Shown here one piece after another: positions 53,559 through 63,512 of a stretch of DNA of 64,000 nt. The DNA comes from Pseudomonas viridiflava. GTDB lineage: Bacteria; Pseudomonadota; Gammaproteobacteria; Pseudomonadales; Pseudomonadaceae. A program made the translations under genes and the position numbers. Positions within the stretch are counted from its first letter, which is position 1. Every line of letters begins with the position of its first letter. Location: assembly GCF_900580865.1 (NCBI RefSeq), contig NZ_UTBZ01000070.1, positions 62,001 to 126,000 of the forward strand, read 5' to 3'. The notes under the pieces were generated by a model. It did not search any database, was not told the origin of the DNA, and saw only the letters and a list, made by a program, of their open reading frames with translations.

Positions 53559-55589
53559 GTGAAGAGCTTGCTCTATCCCGCCGTCTCGCTGATGAACCGT
53601 CTGAGCTTCGGCATGAAGTTCAGCTTGATCAGCGTGTTGTTCCTGGTGCCGATGCTGGTGACCAATTTCTATCTGGTACGCGATTCCTATCGTGAATTCC
53701 AGGGCACTCGGGTCGAGCTGCAAAGCCTTGATCTGCTGGGCAGCAGCCTGGCCCTGCGTCGGGATCTGGAGACTCTCAACAATCTGGTGCAGATCAACGT
53801 CACTCTCGGCCAGTCCGGCAAGGCCGGCAATGTCGAGGCGCAGATCACCACCCTCGAGCAAGCGGTTTTGACGCGCTTGCAAGGCCTGACGGCGATGACC
53901 GACGATCCCGAGCAGATTCAGGTGTTCGACGGCAAACGCGATGAGATGATCGCCGCGTTCAAGGCCCAGCAAGCGGAAAACTCGCTGCAGAGCAAAAGCG
54001 CGTTGATCGGCAAACTGCTGGCCAGTGCGCAGATTTTCAGCCAGATCATCAGCAGTCAGGCCGGACTCAGCCGCGATAATCAGAGCGATATTCGTCAGCT
54101 CAGCGAACTGGTTACCCTGATCACGCCGACCGTCACGCAAACCCTCGGTGAAGGCCGGGCCATGGGTTCGTATTCATTGGGTCAGGGTTTTCTCAACAGC
54201 TCATCAAGCACACGTTTCGATGAGTTGATGGTGCAGATCGAAAAACTCCAGGCCGAATACGGCCTGAAGCTGCAGGACGCTCTCGGTTCCAGCAAAGCCG
54301 CGCGGGAGAACCTCAGCGCGGCGGCCGAGAGCAGCAAGGCCTCGCTGAAACAGGCCAGCGAACTGTTCGAGGAACAAGTGGTGATGGCTGACACGCTCGA
54401 TGCGCCATGGCAGGCGTTTTACGATCAGGTTACTGGGCTGATCGACCGGACTTACCAGCTCAACGAAGCCACGCTGAAATTCCTCGACACTCAATTGCAG
54501 CAGCGTCTGGCGCAGAACCGCACGCACATGGTTTTGCAGGCGGTGGCGCTGTCGGTGGTGTTTGTGCTGATTTTCTATCTCTACGGCGGTTTCTACGCCT
54601 CGACCCGCACCACGCTGAAACGCTTGGGCGCGATGATGGACAAGGTCGCGGCCGGGGACATGACGGTCAACTTCAAGGCCAACAGTCGCGATGAGTTAGG
54701 TGAGCTTGGCGAAGTGTTCAACGGCACGGTGAGGAAGATTCACGACTTGATCGAGCGCGTGGGGCAGACCGTCGGCGAGGTCGAGCGTCAGGCCGGGCAG
54801 GTTGAAAGTGTCTCCGCGCAGAGCAATCAGGCGGTCGCCGGGCAACGCACGCAGATCGAGCAAGTGGCGACGGCGATGAACCAGATGTCGGCGACCTCAC
54901 TTGAGGTAGCGCGTAGTGCCGCCGCAGCGGTGAGCAGTGCTCACAGCGTCAATGACGAAACCATCAGTGGTCGTGGCCTGGTCGAGTCACAGCAGGGCAG
55001 CATTGCCGCGCTGGCCAGCGAAATCGATCAGTCGGTGCTGGTGATCAACCAGTTGGCCAGTGACAGCCAGGCGATCAGTCGTGTACTGGAAGTGATCAAG
55101 AGCATTGCCGAACAGACCAACCTGTTGGCGCTCAATGCTGCGATTGAGGCCGCGCGCGCTGGAGAGCAGGGGCGCGGGTTTGCGGTGGTCGCCGACGAAG
55201 TGCGCACGCTGGCCAAACGCACCCAGCAATCGACCGAAGAAATCGAACAGATGATCGCCAAACTGCACGGCGGTGTCGGCGCGGCGGTGAAAGCCATGGG
55301 CGTCAGCCATCAGATGGCCAATGGCACGGTGGGGCAGTCGGAAAAGGTTCAGCAGGCGCTGGAAAACATCCTTGGGGCGGTCGGCATGATCGTCGATCAG
55401 AATCAGCAGATTGCCGCTGCGGTGGAGCAGCAAACGGCGGTAGCCCACGACATTGACCAGAACATCGTCGAGATCAACCGCGCTGGCGAACGCACAGCGC
55501 AGGGGGCGCACCAGACTGAAGATGCCAGCCGGGCGCTGTCGGCTCAAGTCGTGGAGCTTAAACAACTGATCAGCGCCTTCCGCGTCTGA
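53559..55589 (+). CDS. Methyl-accepting chemotaxis protein
   Basis: The 676-residue protein starts with GTG ([17 protein letters not shown]); AAGGGAG lies about eight bases upstream. It has a transmembrane helix at about 20-38, a large periplasmic helical domain (about 40-325), a second helix (about 330-348, '[15 protein letters not shown]'), a HAMP domain and a cytoplasmic signalling domain with the highly conserved hairpin tip '[20 protein letters not shown]' and '[13 protein letters not shown]'. It senses an unknown extracytoplasmic ligand and signals through CheA/CheW. In P. aeruginosa a transducer gene also follows ampDE. Confidence 0.93.
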   Translation: MKSLLYPAVSLMNRLSFGMKFSLISVLFLVPMLVTNFYLVRDSYREFQGTRVELQSLDLLGSSLALRRDLETLNNLVQINVTLGQSGKAGNVEAQITTLEQAVLTRLQGLTAMTDDPEQIQVFDGKRDEMIAAFKAQQAENSLQSKSALIGKLLASAQIFSQIISSQAGLSRDNQSDIRQLSELVTLITPTVTQTLGEGRAMGSYSLGQGFLNSSSSTRFDELMVQIEKLQAEYGLKLQDALGSSKAARENLSAAAESSKASLKQASELFEEQVVMADTLDAPWQAFYDQVTGLIDRTYQLNEATLKFLDTQLQQRLAQNRTHMVLQAVALSVVFVLIFYLYGGFYASTRTTLKRLGAMMDKVAAGDMTVNFKANSRDELGELGEVFNGTVRKIHDLIERVGQTVGEVERQAGQVESVSAQSNQAVAGQRTQIEQVATAMNQMSATSLEVARSAAAAVSSAHSVNDETISGRGLVESQQGSIAALASEIDQSVLVINQLASDSQAISRVLEVIKSIAEQTNLLALNAAIEAARAGEQGRGFAVVADEVRTLAKRTQQSTEEIEQMIAKLHGGVGAAVKAMGVSHQMANGTVGQSEKVQQALENILGAVGMIVDQNQQIAAAVEQQTAVAHDIDQNIVEINRAGERTAQGAHQTEDASRALSAQVVELKQLISAFRV

Positions 55590-55603
55590 GCTGTACACAA
55601 ATC

Positions 55604-55696
55604 CCCTGTAGGAGCTGCGGCACGCTGCGATCTTTTGATCTTGATTTCAAAGATCAAAAGATCGCAGCCTCGTTTCACTCGACAGCTCCTACAGGG
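55604..55696. repeat. Nested inverted repeat (REP element) between mcp and tatD
   Basis: Outer arms CCCCTGTAGGAGCTG/CAGCTCCTACAGGGG enclose inner arms GCTGCGATCTTTTGATCTT/AAGATCAAAAGATCGCAGC. Both genes end here (converging), so it may also terminate transcription. Same family as 53350-53435. Confidence 0.85.
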
Positions 55697-55705
55697 GGAG
55701 ATGTG

Positions 55706-56482
55706 TTACCAGCCGAACACTTCGCAGCTGTTGGCGGTGCTGGCGGTGGCCAAATGTTCGGGGCTGATCTTCATCAACTCGGCCAGCGCCTCGCAGATCG
55801 CCGGCAAATGCGCTGGACTGTTGCGCTGACCGGGAAACATGACCGGCGCCATGTCCGGTGAATCGGTTTCCAGCACGATCGACGCCAGCGGCAGTTCCGC
55901 CAGCACCCGATGCATGCGTAACGCCTGCGGCCAGGTCGGCGCGCCGCCCAGACCCAGTTTGAAACCGAGTTTGATGTACTCCCGCGCTTCTTCACGGCTG
56001 CCGGCAAAGGCGTGGATGATTCCCGCACGTTTGAGCTTGAAGCGTTTGAGCGTTGCGATCACCGCCGCGTGGCTGCGTCGCACATGGATCAGCGCCGGCA
56101 ACTGAAAGTCCGCAGCCAATTGCAGCTGCGCTTCGAACAGCGCCTGTTGCCGCTCGCGGTCGAGGGTTTCGATAAAGTAATCCAGACCGATCTCGCCCAC
56201 CGCACACAACTGCCGATGACCCCGTAATCGAGTCAGCCAATCACCAAGCGCCGACAAATCTTCGGGTCGATGCTGATCGAGATACACCGGGTGCAGACCG
56301 AATGCCGCGTATAAATCCGCATCGCTCTGCACCAGATCCCAGACCCGTTGCCAATTACCCTCATGGACACCCAACACCACCATCCGCCGCACCCCGAGCG
56401 CACGGCTCTCGGCAAGCAACGCCGAGCGATCGGCGTCGAAGTCGGGGAAGTCGAGGTGGGTGTGGCTGTCGATCAGCTCCAC
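55706..56482 (-). CDS. TatD-family metal-dependent hydrolase
   Basis: The 258-residue TIM-barrel protein begins MELIDSHTHLDFPDF with the metal ligands His7 and His9, and has 'CAVGEIGLDYF' (bridging Glu), 'ALIHVRRSH' and 'VLETDSPDMAP' (Asp). Family members are magnesium-dependent DNases/deoxyribonucleases. Its start codon lies three bases after the cra stop, so the two are co-transcribed; the functional link to fructose control is unclear. Confidence 0.9.
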   Translation of the reverse strand: MELIDSHTHLDFPDFDADRSALLAESRALGVRRMVVLGVHEGNWQRVWDLVQSDADLYAAFGLHPVYLDQHRPEDLSALGDWLTRLRGHRQLCAVGEIGLDYFIETLDRERQQALFEAQLQLAADFQLPALIHVRRSHAAVIATLKRFKLKRAGIIHAFAGSREEAREYIKLGFKLGLGGAPTWPQALRMHRVLAELPLASIVLETDSPDMAPVMFPGQRNSPAHLPAICEALAELMKISPEHLATASTANSCEVFGW

Positions 56483-56485
56483 GGC

Positions 56486-57481
56486 TCAGTCCCGGTGAAT
56501 ACGCTGCTTGAAGGTCCGCGCAATGGCCTGCACGCCGGGCTTGTACTCCGACTGTTCGACGGCGGCCAGCGCCAGTTCCAGCGCCTTGTCGGCGATCAAC
56601 TGGTGTTGCTGGGCCATGGCGTTGACCGGCAGCGGCAGGAAATCCAGCAACTGCGTATCGCCGAAGGTGCCCAGGCGCAGCGGGCGCGATTTCAGCGGGA
56701 AGTCATGCAGCGCATCGAACACGCCTTGCAGCAGCACGTAGGACGTGGTCACCAACGCGTCGGGCAAATGCCCCAGACGTTGCAGGAGTTCTTCCATCAA
56801 TTGCTTGCCGCACTCACGACTGAAGGACTCGGCGTGTTCGACCAGCACTTCGCCTTGGAAGTCGACCAGCGCCTCTTTGAAACCGGCGGCACGTTCCTGG
56901 CTGATACTCAGTTCCGGGCGTGCGCCAAGCAGTACGATCTGCTTCGGTTGCGGATCAAGCAGGCTCTGAGTCAGGTGCAGGCTGGCTTCGCGGTCGTCAC
57001 TGATCACCGAGCAGAAATGCTCGGGTTCCATGACCCGGTCGATGGCGATGATCGGCAGACCTTTGGCCTGCAACTGCCGATAGCTGTCATCGCCGGCCGG
57101 CAGGCAACTGGCGACGATCAGCGCATCGCAACGGCGCGCACGGAACAATTGCAGCAACTGCCGCTCGCTGTCTGGCGCATCGTCGGAACTGGCGATCAGC
57201 AATTGATAGCCGCGCGCCCGCGCACCTTGTTCGAGCAGTTTGGCGATCCGCGCGTAACTGGGGTTTTCCAGATCCGGCAGAATAAAGCCCAGCGTGCGCG
57301 TGTGCCGACTGCGCAGCCCGGCCGCTTGTGGGTTTGGCGTGAAGCCGTGCAGATCGACCACTGCGCGCACCCGCTCGACGGTGGCGGTGCTGATGCGTTG
57401 CTGTTCGGCCTTGCCGTTGATGACGTAGCTGGCGGTGGTCACGGACACTCCGGCCAACCGCGCGATATCACTGAGTTTCAA
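56486..57481 (-). CDS. cra: Fructose regulator Cra (FruR), LacI family
   Basis: The 331-residue protein has an N-terminal LacI helix-turn-helix ('MKLSDIARLAGVSVTTASYV') and a periplasmic-binding-like effector domain (about 62-325). Its position divergent from fruBKA, with a TTAAACGTTTCA site between, identifies it as Cra/FruR, which in pseudomonads responds to fructose-1-phosphate made by the PTS. The Pseudomonas protein is mainly a local regulator of fru, unlike the global E. coli Cra. tatD follows directly. Confidence 0.93.
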   Translation of the reverse strand: MKLSDIARLAGVSVTTASYVINGKAEQQRISTATVERVRAVVDLHGFTPNPQAAGLRSRHTRTLGFILPDLENPSYARIAKLLEQGARARGYQLLIASSDDAPDSERQLLQLFRARRCDALIVASCLPAGDDSYRQLQAKGLPIIAIDRVMEPEHFCSVISDDREASLHLTQSLLDPQPKQIVLLGARPELSISQERAAGFKEALVDFQGEVLVEHAESFSRECGKQLMEELLQRLGHLPDALVTTSYVLLQGVFDALHDFPLKSRPLRLGTFGDTQLLDFLPLPVNAMAQQHQLIADKALELALAAVEQSEYKPGVQAIARTFKQRIHRD

Positions 57482-57626
57482 CCCGGGATTTCCTTGTTTT
57501 TTCGAGCTTGCCGCGACATTTTCGCCAATCCTACCCGATTAAGGCAGGCGACTATTGTCGCAGCGCATCCGACAAGTTGGACTTCAAGGATGGGACATTA
57601 TCGAGTAACGTGCCGATCAATCTAGA

Positions 57627-57638
57627 TTAAACGTTTCA
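57627..57638. promoter_or_regulatory. Cra operator upstream of fruBKA
   Basis: TTAAACGTTTCA matches, from memory, the operator described for Cra of P. putida at the fruB promoter. It lies in the 308-bp cra-fruB spacer, about 150 bp from each start. No gene is seen in that spacer. Confidence 0.8.
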
Positions 57639-57789
57639 GCAAGCGTATTTTCTACGTTTTAGACGTCTTTGGCCGGTTCTGCCGTGAAACCGCCAAAACT
57701 GCCGCTGAAAAGCAAAGCGGTAAAGCGCCTAAGCTGCAAACCATCCAAAACAATACCTGGCACTCATGAAGCGCCAAAAAGGAGATCGC

Positions 57790-60651
57790 ATGCTCGAGCT
57801 CACTATAGAGCAGATATCCATGGGCCAATCGGCTGTGGATAAACCCGCTGCCTTGCAACTGCTCGCCAATCACCTGGTGGCCGATGGTCTGGTTGCCGAC
57901 GGTTACCTCGCTGGATTGCAGGCACGGGAAGCCCAGGGCTCGACCTTTCTCGGTCAAGGTATTGCCATTCCCCACGGCACTCCGGAAACCCGCGATCAGG
58001 TGTTCGCCACTGGCGTGCGCCTGATGCAGTTCCCGGAAGGCGTGGATTGGGGCGATGGCCAGATCGTTTATCTGGCGATTGGTATCGCTGCCAAATCCGA
58101 CGAACACCTGCGTCTGCTGCAACTGCTGACCCGTGCCCTCGGCGAGACCGATCTGGGCCAGGCCCTGCGTCGCGCCAGTTCACCTGAGGCGCTGCTGAAA
58201 TTGCTGCAAGGCGCGCCGCAGGAACTGGCGCTGGACGCGCAGATGATTGGCCTCGGTGTCTCGGCCGACGATTTCGAAGAGCTGGTCTGGCGTGGCGCGC
58301 GTCTGTTGCGTCAGGCCGATTGTGTGAGCAACGGTTTTGCCGGTGTGTTGCAGCAGGTTGAAGCGCTGCCGCTGGGTGATGGTTTGTGGTGGTTGCACAG
58401 CGAGCAGACCGTGAAGCGTCCGGGACTGGCATTTGTCACGCCGGATAAACCGATGCGTTACCTTGGTCAACCGCTAAGCGGGTTGTTCTGTCTGGCCAGT
58501 TTGGGCGAGGCGCATCAGGCGTTGCTCGAACGCCTGTGTGCGTTGCTGATCGAAGGTCGCGGCCATGAATTGGGCTGCGCCACCAGCAGCCGTAAAGTCC
58601 TCGAAGTGCTCGGCGGTGAATTGCCCGCCGATTGGCCGAGCGCACGCATTGCGCTGGCCAACGCCCACGGCTTGCACGCGCGCCCGGCGAAGATCCTCGC
58701 GCAACTGGCGAAAAGTTTTGATGGCGAAATTCGTGTGCGCATCGTCGACGGTCAGGACAGCGCCGTGTCGGTGAAGAGTTTGAGCAAACTGCTCAGCCTC
58801 GGCGCCCGTCGTGGTCAGGTCCTGGAGTTGATCGCCGAGCCGAGCATCGCCGCCGATGCCCTGCCGGCATTGCTCGCCGCTATCGAAGAAGGCCTTGGCG
58901 AAGAAGTCGAACCGCTACCAGCGGTGAGCCAGCAACGCGAAGTGATCGCCGACATCGCTGAAGTCGTCGTTGCCCCGGCCTCTGGCAGCCAGCTACAAGC
59001 GATCCCGGCAGCACCCGGCATCGCCATCGGCCCGGCTCATATTCAGGTGCAACAAACCATCGATTATCCGCTGCGTGGCGAGTCCGCTGCCATCGAGCGC
59101 GAACGCCTCAAACAGGCGCTCAGTGACGTGCGCAGCGACATTCAGGGCCTGATCGAACGCAGCAAAGCCAAAGCCATCCGCGAGATCTTCATCACCCATC
59201 AGGAAATGCTCGACGACCCGGAACTCACCGACGAAGTCGACACCCGCCTCAAGCAAGGCGAAAGCGCTGAAGCGGCATGGATGGCGGTGATCGAAGCAGC
59301 AGCCAAACAACAGGAATCCCTGCATGACGCATTGCTTGCCGAGCGCGCGGCGGATCTGCGCGATATCGGCCGTCGCGTGCTGGCGCAACTGTGTGGCGTG
59401 CAGACCGCGAGCGAGCCCGAGCAACCGTACATTCTGGTGATGGACGAGGTCGGCCCGTCCGACGTCGCACGGCTGGACCCGGCGCGTGTGGCGGGGATTC
59501 TCACCGCACGCGGCGGCGCCACGGCGCACAGTGCGATCGTCGCGCGGGCCCTCGGGATTCCGGCGCTGGTCGGCGCTGGCGCAGCGGTGTTGTTGCTGGC
59601 GCCCGGCACACCGTTGCTGCTCGATGGACAACGCGGTCGCCTGCACGTCGACGCCGATGCCGCGACGTTGCAACGCGCCACCGAAGAACGCGACACCCGC
59701 GAACAACGCCTGAAGATTGCCGCCGAACAACGCCATCAACCGGCACACACCACCGACGGTCACGCCGTCGAAGTGTTCGCCAACATCGGCGAAAGCGCGG
59801 GCGTGATCAGTGCGGTGGAGCAGGGCGCCGAGGGCATCGGTCTGCTGCGCACCGAACTGATTTTCATGGCCCATCCGCAAGCGCCGGATGAGGCCACGCA
59901 AGAAGCCGAATACCGCCGCGTCCTTGACGGCCTCGCCGGTCGACCGCTGGTGGTACGCACGCTGGATGTCGGCGGCGACAAACCGCTGCCATATTGGCCG
60001 ATCGCCAAGGAAGAAAACCCGTTCCTCGGCGTGCGCGGCATTCGCCTGACCTTGCAGCGTCCGCAGATCATGGAAGCGCAATTGCGCGCCTTGCTGCGTT
60101 CTGCGGATAACCGTCCGTTGCGGATCATGTTCCCGATGGTCGGCAGCGTCGAAGAGTGGCGTCAGGCCCGCGATATGACTGAACGTCTGCGCCTGGAAAT
60201 CCCGGTCGCCGATCTGCAACTGGGGATCATGATCGAAGTGCCGTCCGCCGCGTTACTTGCGCCGGTATTGGCCAAGGAAGTCGACTTCTTCAGTGTCGGC
60301 ACCAACGATCTCACGCAATACACCCTGGCCATCGACCGTGGCCACCCGACCCTGTCGGCGCAGGCGGATGGCTTGCACCCGGCGGTGCTGCAACTGATCG
60401 ACATCACCGTGCGCGCGGCCCATGCCCACGGCAAATGGGTCGGCGTTTGCGGTGAGCTGGCGGCGGACCCGCTGGCAGTGCCGGTACTGGTCGGTCTCGG
60501 TGTCGATGAACTCAGCGTGTCCGGTCGCAGTATTGCCGAAGTCAAGGCACGCATTCGCGAACTCAGCCTGACCCAGGCGCAAACCCTTGCTCAACAGGCC
60601 CTGGCCGTGGGCAGCGCCAACGAAGTGCGCGCATTAGTGGAGGCCCTGTAA
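57790..60651 (+). CDS. fruB: Fructose PTS multiphosphoryl transfer protein (EIIA-HPr-EI)
   Basis: The 953-residue fusion has EIIA-Fru (1-145, phospho-His62 in 'GIAIPHGTPET'), a spacer, HPr (about 283-370, His296 in 'NAHGLHARPAK') and Enzyme I (about 395-953, His580 in 'GGATAHSAIVARALG'). It carries phosphate from phosphoenolpyruvate to FruA, so fructose uptake needs no separate EI or HPr. AAGGAG lies six bases before the ATG at 57790. The next gene overlaps by one base (TAATG). Confidence 0.97.
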   Translation: MLELTIEQISMGQSAVDKPAALQLLANHLVADGLVADGYLAGLQAREAQGSTFLGQGIAIPHGTPETRDQVFATGVRLMQFPEGVDWGDGQIVYLAIGIAAKSDEHLRLLQLLTRALGETDLGQALRRASSPEALLKLLQGAPQELALDAQMIGLGVSADDFEELVWRGARLLRQADCVSNGFAGVLQQVEALPLGDGLWWLHSEQTVKRPGLAFVTPDKPMRYLGQPLSGLFCLASLGEAHQALLERLCALLIEGRGHELGCATSSRKVLEVLGGELPADWPSARIALANAHGLHARPAKILAQLAKSFDGEIRVRIVDGQDSAVSVKSLSKLLSLGARRGQVLELIAEPSIAADALPALLAAIEEGLGEEVEPLPAVSQQREVIADIAEVVVAPASGSQLQAIPAAPGIAIGPAHIQVQQTIDYPLRGESAAIERERLKQALSDVRSDIQGLIERSKAKAIREIFITHQEMLDDPELTDEVDTRLKQGESAEAAWMAVIEAAAKQQESLHDALLAERAADLRDIGRRVLAQLCGVQTASEPEQPYILVMDEVGPSDVARLDPARVAGILTARGGATAHSAIVARALGIPALVGAGAAVLLLAPGTPLLLDGQRGRLHVDADAATLQRATEERDTREQRLKIAAEQRHQPAHTTDGHAVEVFANIGESAGVISAVEQGAEGIGLLRTELIFMAHPQAPDEATQEAEYRRVLDGLAGRPLVVRTLDVGGDKPLPYWPIAKEENPFLGVRGIRLTLQRPQIMEAQLRALLRSADNRPLRIMFPMVGSVEEWRQARDMTERLRLEIPVADLQLGIMIEVPSAALLAPVLAKEVDFFSVGTNDLTQYTLAIDRGHPTLSAQADGLHPAVLQLIDITVRAAHAHGKWVGVCGELAADPLAVPVLVGLGVDELSVSGRSIAEVKARIRELSLTQAQTLAQQALAVGSANEVRALVEAL

Positions 60652-61592
60652 TGGCCAAGATTCTTACCCTGACCCTCAACCCGGCGCTCGACCTCACCGT
60701 TGAGTTGCCACGGCTGGAGGCCGGTCAGGTCAATCGCAGCGACGAGATGCACACCCACGCCGCCGGCAAAGGCGTGAACGTCGCCCAGGTGCTGGCCGAT
60801 CTCGGCCACCAACTGACGGTCAGTGGGTTTCTCGGCGAAGACAATCTGCAAGCGTTCGAAGCCCTGTTCGCCAAGCGCGGTTTTGTCGACGCGTTTATCC
60901 GCGTGCCGGGCGAGACGCGCAGCAACATCAAGGTCGCCGAACAGGATGGCCGCATCACCGACATCAACGGCCCGGGGCCGGTGGTCGACGCCGCCGCGCA
61001 GCAGGCATTGCTCGATCGTCTGCTGCAGATCGCACCGGGGCACGACGCGGTGGTGGTCGCCGGCAGTTTGCCGCGTGGCGTCACCGCGCAATGGTTGCGC
61101 GAGTTGATCGAACGGCTCAATCAGCTCGGCCTGAAAGTCGCCCTCGACTCCAGCGGCGAAGCTTTGCGCGAAGCTTTGAAAGCCAGTCCGTGGCTGATCA
61201 AACCGAACACTGAAGAACTCGCCGACGCCCTCGGTTGCGACGTGGTTTCCCACGCGGCGGAAGCTCAAGCAGCCGCGCGTTTGCATGCGCAAGGTATCGA
61301 GCACGTGGTGATTTCTCACGGTGCTGATGGCGTGAACTGGTTCAGCGTCGGCTCGGCGCTGCACGCAACGCCACCGAAGGTCAGCGTCGCCAGCACGGTC
61401 GGTGCCGGTGATTCGTTGCTGGCCGGCATGCTCCACGGTCTGCTCAGCGCCGACACGCCTGAACAAACCCTGCGCACCGCCACCGCGATTGCGGCGATGG
61501 CGGTGACCCAGATCGGTTTCGGCATCAACGACACCGCGCAACTGGCGCAGCTCGAACAGGGCGTGCGCGTGCGTCCCCTGACAGAACAATAA
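60651..61592 (+). CDS. fruK: 1-phosphofructokinase
   Basis: The 313-residue PfkB-family kinase has 'HAAGKGVNVAQVLADLG' near the N-terminus and the C-terminal signature 'VGAGDSLLAGMLHG' with the catalytic Asp. It converts fructose-1-phosphate to fructose-1,6-bisphosphate, and so lowers the Cra effector. It is translationally coupled to fruB. Confidence 0.97.
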   Translation: MAKILTLTLNPALDLTVELPRLEAGQVNRSDEMHTHAAGKGVNVAQVLADLGHQLTVSGFLGEDNLQAFEALFAKRGFVDAFIRVPGETRSNIKVAEQDGRITDINGPGPVVDAAAQQALLDRLLQIAPGHDAVVVAGSLPRGVTAQWLRELIERLNQLGLKVALDSSGEALREALKASPWLIKPNTEELADALGCDVVSHAAEAQAAARLHAQGIEHVVISHGADGVNWFSVGSALHATPPKVSVASTVGAGDSLLAGMLHGLLSADTPEQTLRTATAIAAMAVTQIGFGINDTAQLAQLEQGVRVRPLTEQ

Positions 61593-61603
61593 GAGGGTTT
61601 GTC

Positions 61604-63337
61604 ATGAAATTAGCCATTGTTACGGCTTGCCCGAACGGCATGGTGACCAGTGTGCTTTGCGCGCGTCTGCTCGATGCGGCGGCGCAGCGTCAGGGCTGGA
61701 GCACCAGCGTTGAAGTGGTCGATGCGGCGCATCCGGAACGCGAGTTGTCGGCGGCGACGATTGCTGCGGCGGAGTGGGTTTTGCTGGTTGCCACCGGCGC
61801 GGTCGACATGACGCGTTTTATCGGTAAACGTGTTTTCCAGATTGCCCCGGCGCAGGCGTTGCAGGATGTTGAAGCAGTGCTGCGTCGTGGCGCGGAAGAG
61901 GCTGAAGTTTACGTTGCCAGCGCGGCTGAACCGCTTGCTGATGCGCCGCGTGCGCCCCGCATCGTCGCCATCACCGCGTGCCCGACTGGTGTTGCTCACA
62001 CCTTCATGGCCGCCGAAGCCTTGCAGCAAACTGCCAAGCGTCTGGGCTATGAATTGCAAGTCGAAACCCAGGGCTCCGTCGGCGCGAAAACCCCGTTGAG
62101 CGCAGCGGCGATTGCCGAAGCCGACGTGGTGTTGCTGGCGGCAGATATCGAAGTCGCCACCGAGCGATTCGCCGGCAAGAAGATCTATCGCTGCGGCACC
62201 GGGATCGCCTTGAAGCAGTCCGAAGCCACGCTGAAAAAAGCCTTGGCCGAAGGTGCAGTGGAAAGCGCCGCGAGTGACGGCAAGGCACCAGCCAAGCAAG
62301 AAAAAACCGGCATTTACAAACACCTGCTGACTGGCGTGTCGTTCATGCTGCCGATGGTCGTGGCCGGCGGTTTGATGATCGCGCTGTCGTTCGTGTTCGG
62401 CATCACTGCGTTCAAGGAAGAAGGCACGCTGGCGGCGGCGCTGATGCAGATCGGCGGCGAGACCGCGTTCAAACTGATGGTGCCGCTGCTAGCCGGTTAC
62501 ATCGCTTATTCGATTGCCGACCGTCCTGGCCTGGCGCCGGGGATGATCGGTGGTTTGCTGGCGAGCACGCTGGGCGCCGGGTTTATCGGCGGCATCGTCG
62601 CCGGTTTTATCGCCGGTTACGCGGCCAAGGCGATCAGTCGTTATGTAGCGTTACCGCAGAGTCTTGAGGCGCTGAAACCGATTCTGATCATCCCGCTGTT
62701 TGCCAGTCTGTTTACCGGTCTGGTGATGATTTACGTGGTCGGCAAACCGGTTGCCGGCATGCTCGGGGCGCTCACGCATTTCCTCGACAGCATGGGCACC
62801 ACCAACGCGATTCTGCTCGGTGTGCTGCTCGGCGGCATGATGTGCGTCGACCTCGGCGGGCCGATCAACAAAGCCGCGTATGCGTTCTCGGTAGGACTGT
62901 TGGCGTCGCAGAGTTATGCGCCGATGGCCGCGACCATGGCCGCGGGCATGGTGCCGCCGATTGGCTTGGGCATCGCCACGTTCATTGCGCGGCGCAAGTT
63001 TGCCCAGACTGAGCGCGAAGCGGGGAAAGCGGCGCTGGTGCTGGGGCTTTGCTTTATCTCCGAAGGGGCGATTCCGTTTGCCGCGAAAGACCCGTTGCGG
63101 GTGATCCCGGCGAGTATCGCCGGTGGCGCGCTGACCGGTGCGCTGTCGATGTATTTCGGCTGCAAGCTGATGGCGCCACACGGTGGCTTGTTTGTGCTGG
63201 CGATTCCGAATGCGATCAACCATGCGCTGCTGTATTTGCTGGCGATTGTCGCGGGGAGTTTGTTGACCGCCGTCGTCTATGCAACGGTCAAACGCCCGGA
63301 AGCCGTCGAGCTGGCGCTGGAACCCGCCAAGGCCTGA
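61604..63337 (+). CDS. fruA: Fructose PTS EIIBC permease
   Basis: The 577-residue protein has two EIIB-like domains: an N-terminal one ('IVTACPNGMVTSVLCARLL') and a second with the phospho-Cys126 in 'ITACPTGVAHTFMAAEAL'. An EIIC membrane domain follows (about 235-560, about nine or ten helices, with 'LTGVSFMLPMVVAGGLMIAL' and 'DLGGPINKAAYAF'). It imports and phosphorylates fructose to fructose-1-phosphate. GAGGGT precedes the ATG. It completes fruBKA. Confidence 0.97.
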   Translation: MKLAIVTACPNGMVTSVLCARLLDAAAQRQGWSTSVEVVDAAHPERELSAATIAAAEWVLLVATGAVDMTRFIGKRVFQIAPAQALQDVEAVLRRGAEEAEVYVASAAEPLADAPRAPRIVAITACPTGVAHTFMAAEALQQTAKRLGYELQVETQGSVGAKTPLSAAAIAEADVVLLAADIEVATERFAGKKIYRCGTGIALKQSEATLKKALAEGAVESAASDGKAPAKQEKTGIYKHLLTGVSFMLPMVVAGGLMIALSFVFGITAFKEEGTLAAALMQIGGETAFKLMVPLLAGYIAYSIADRPGLAPGMIGGLLASTLGAGFIGGIVAGFIAGYAAKAISRYVALPQSLEALKPILIIPLFASLFTGLVMIYVVGKPVAGMLGALTHFLDSMGTTNAILLGVLLGGMMCVDLGGPINKAAYAFSVGLLASQSYAPMAATMAAGMVPPIGLGIATFIARRKFAQTEREAGKAALVLGLCFISEGAIPFAAKDPLRVIPASIAGGALTGALSMYFGCKLMAPHGGLFVLAIPNAINHALLYLLAIVAGSLLTAVVYATVKRPEAVELALEPAKA

Positions 63338-63353
63338 CTGACAACACAAATCC

Positions 63354-63444
63354 CCTGTGGGAGCGAGCCTGCTCGCGAATGCAATCTGCCAGCGACATGT
63401 CTGTTGACTGGCACACCGCTTTCGCTAGCAGGCTCGCTCCCACA
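63354..63444. repeat. REP element pair after fruA
   Basis: CTGTGGGAGCGAGCCTGCTC (then GCGAA) at 63355-63379 and an inverse copy with one change at 63421-63444 (TTCGCTAGCAGGCTCGCTCC). Same family as 10580-10680 and 49547-49639. Confidence 0.85.
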
Positions 63445-63512
63445 ATGGTTAGTGGTGTCATGGCGAGTTCACATAGGCGTGCTTAAGTTTTCCTTTTTTC
63501 AGGGAGAACACC

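Noticed and set aside
56348..57625. 425-codon plus-strand frame opposite cra
   Set aside because: cra is clearly recognisable on the minus strand; the plus frame has shadow composition and no ribosome site.
49547..63444. REP repeats as a CRISPR array
   Set aside because: Units are head-to-head inverted pairs in separate gaps, with no regular spacers and no cas genes.
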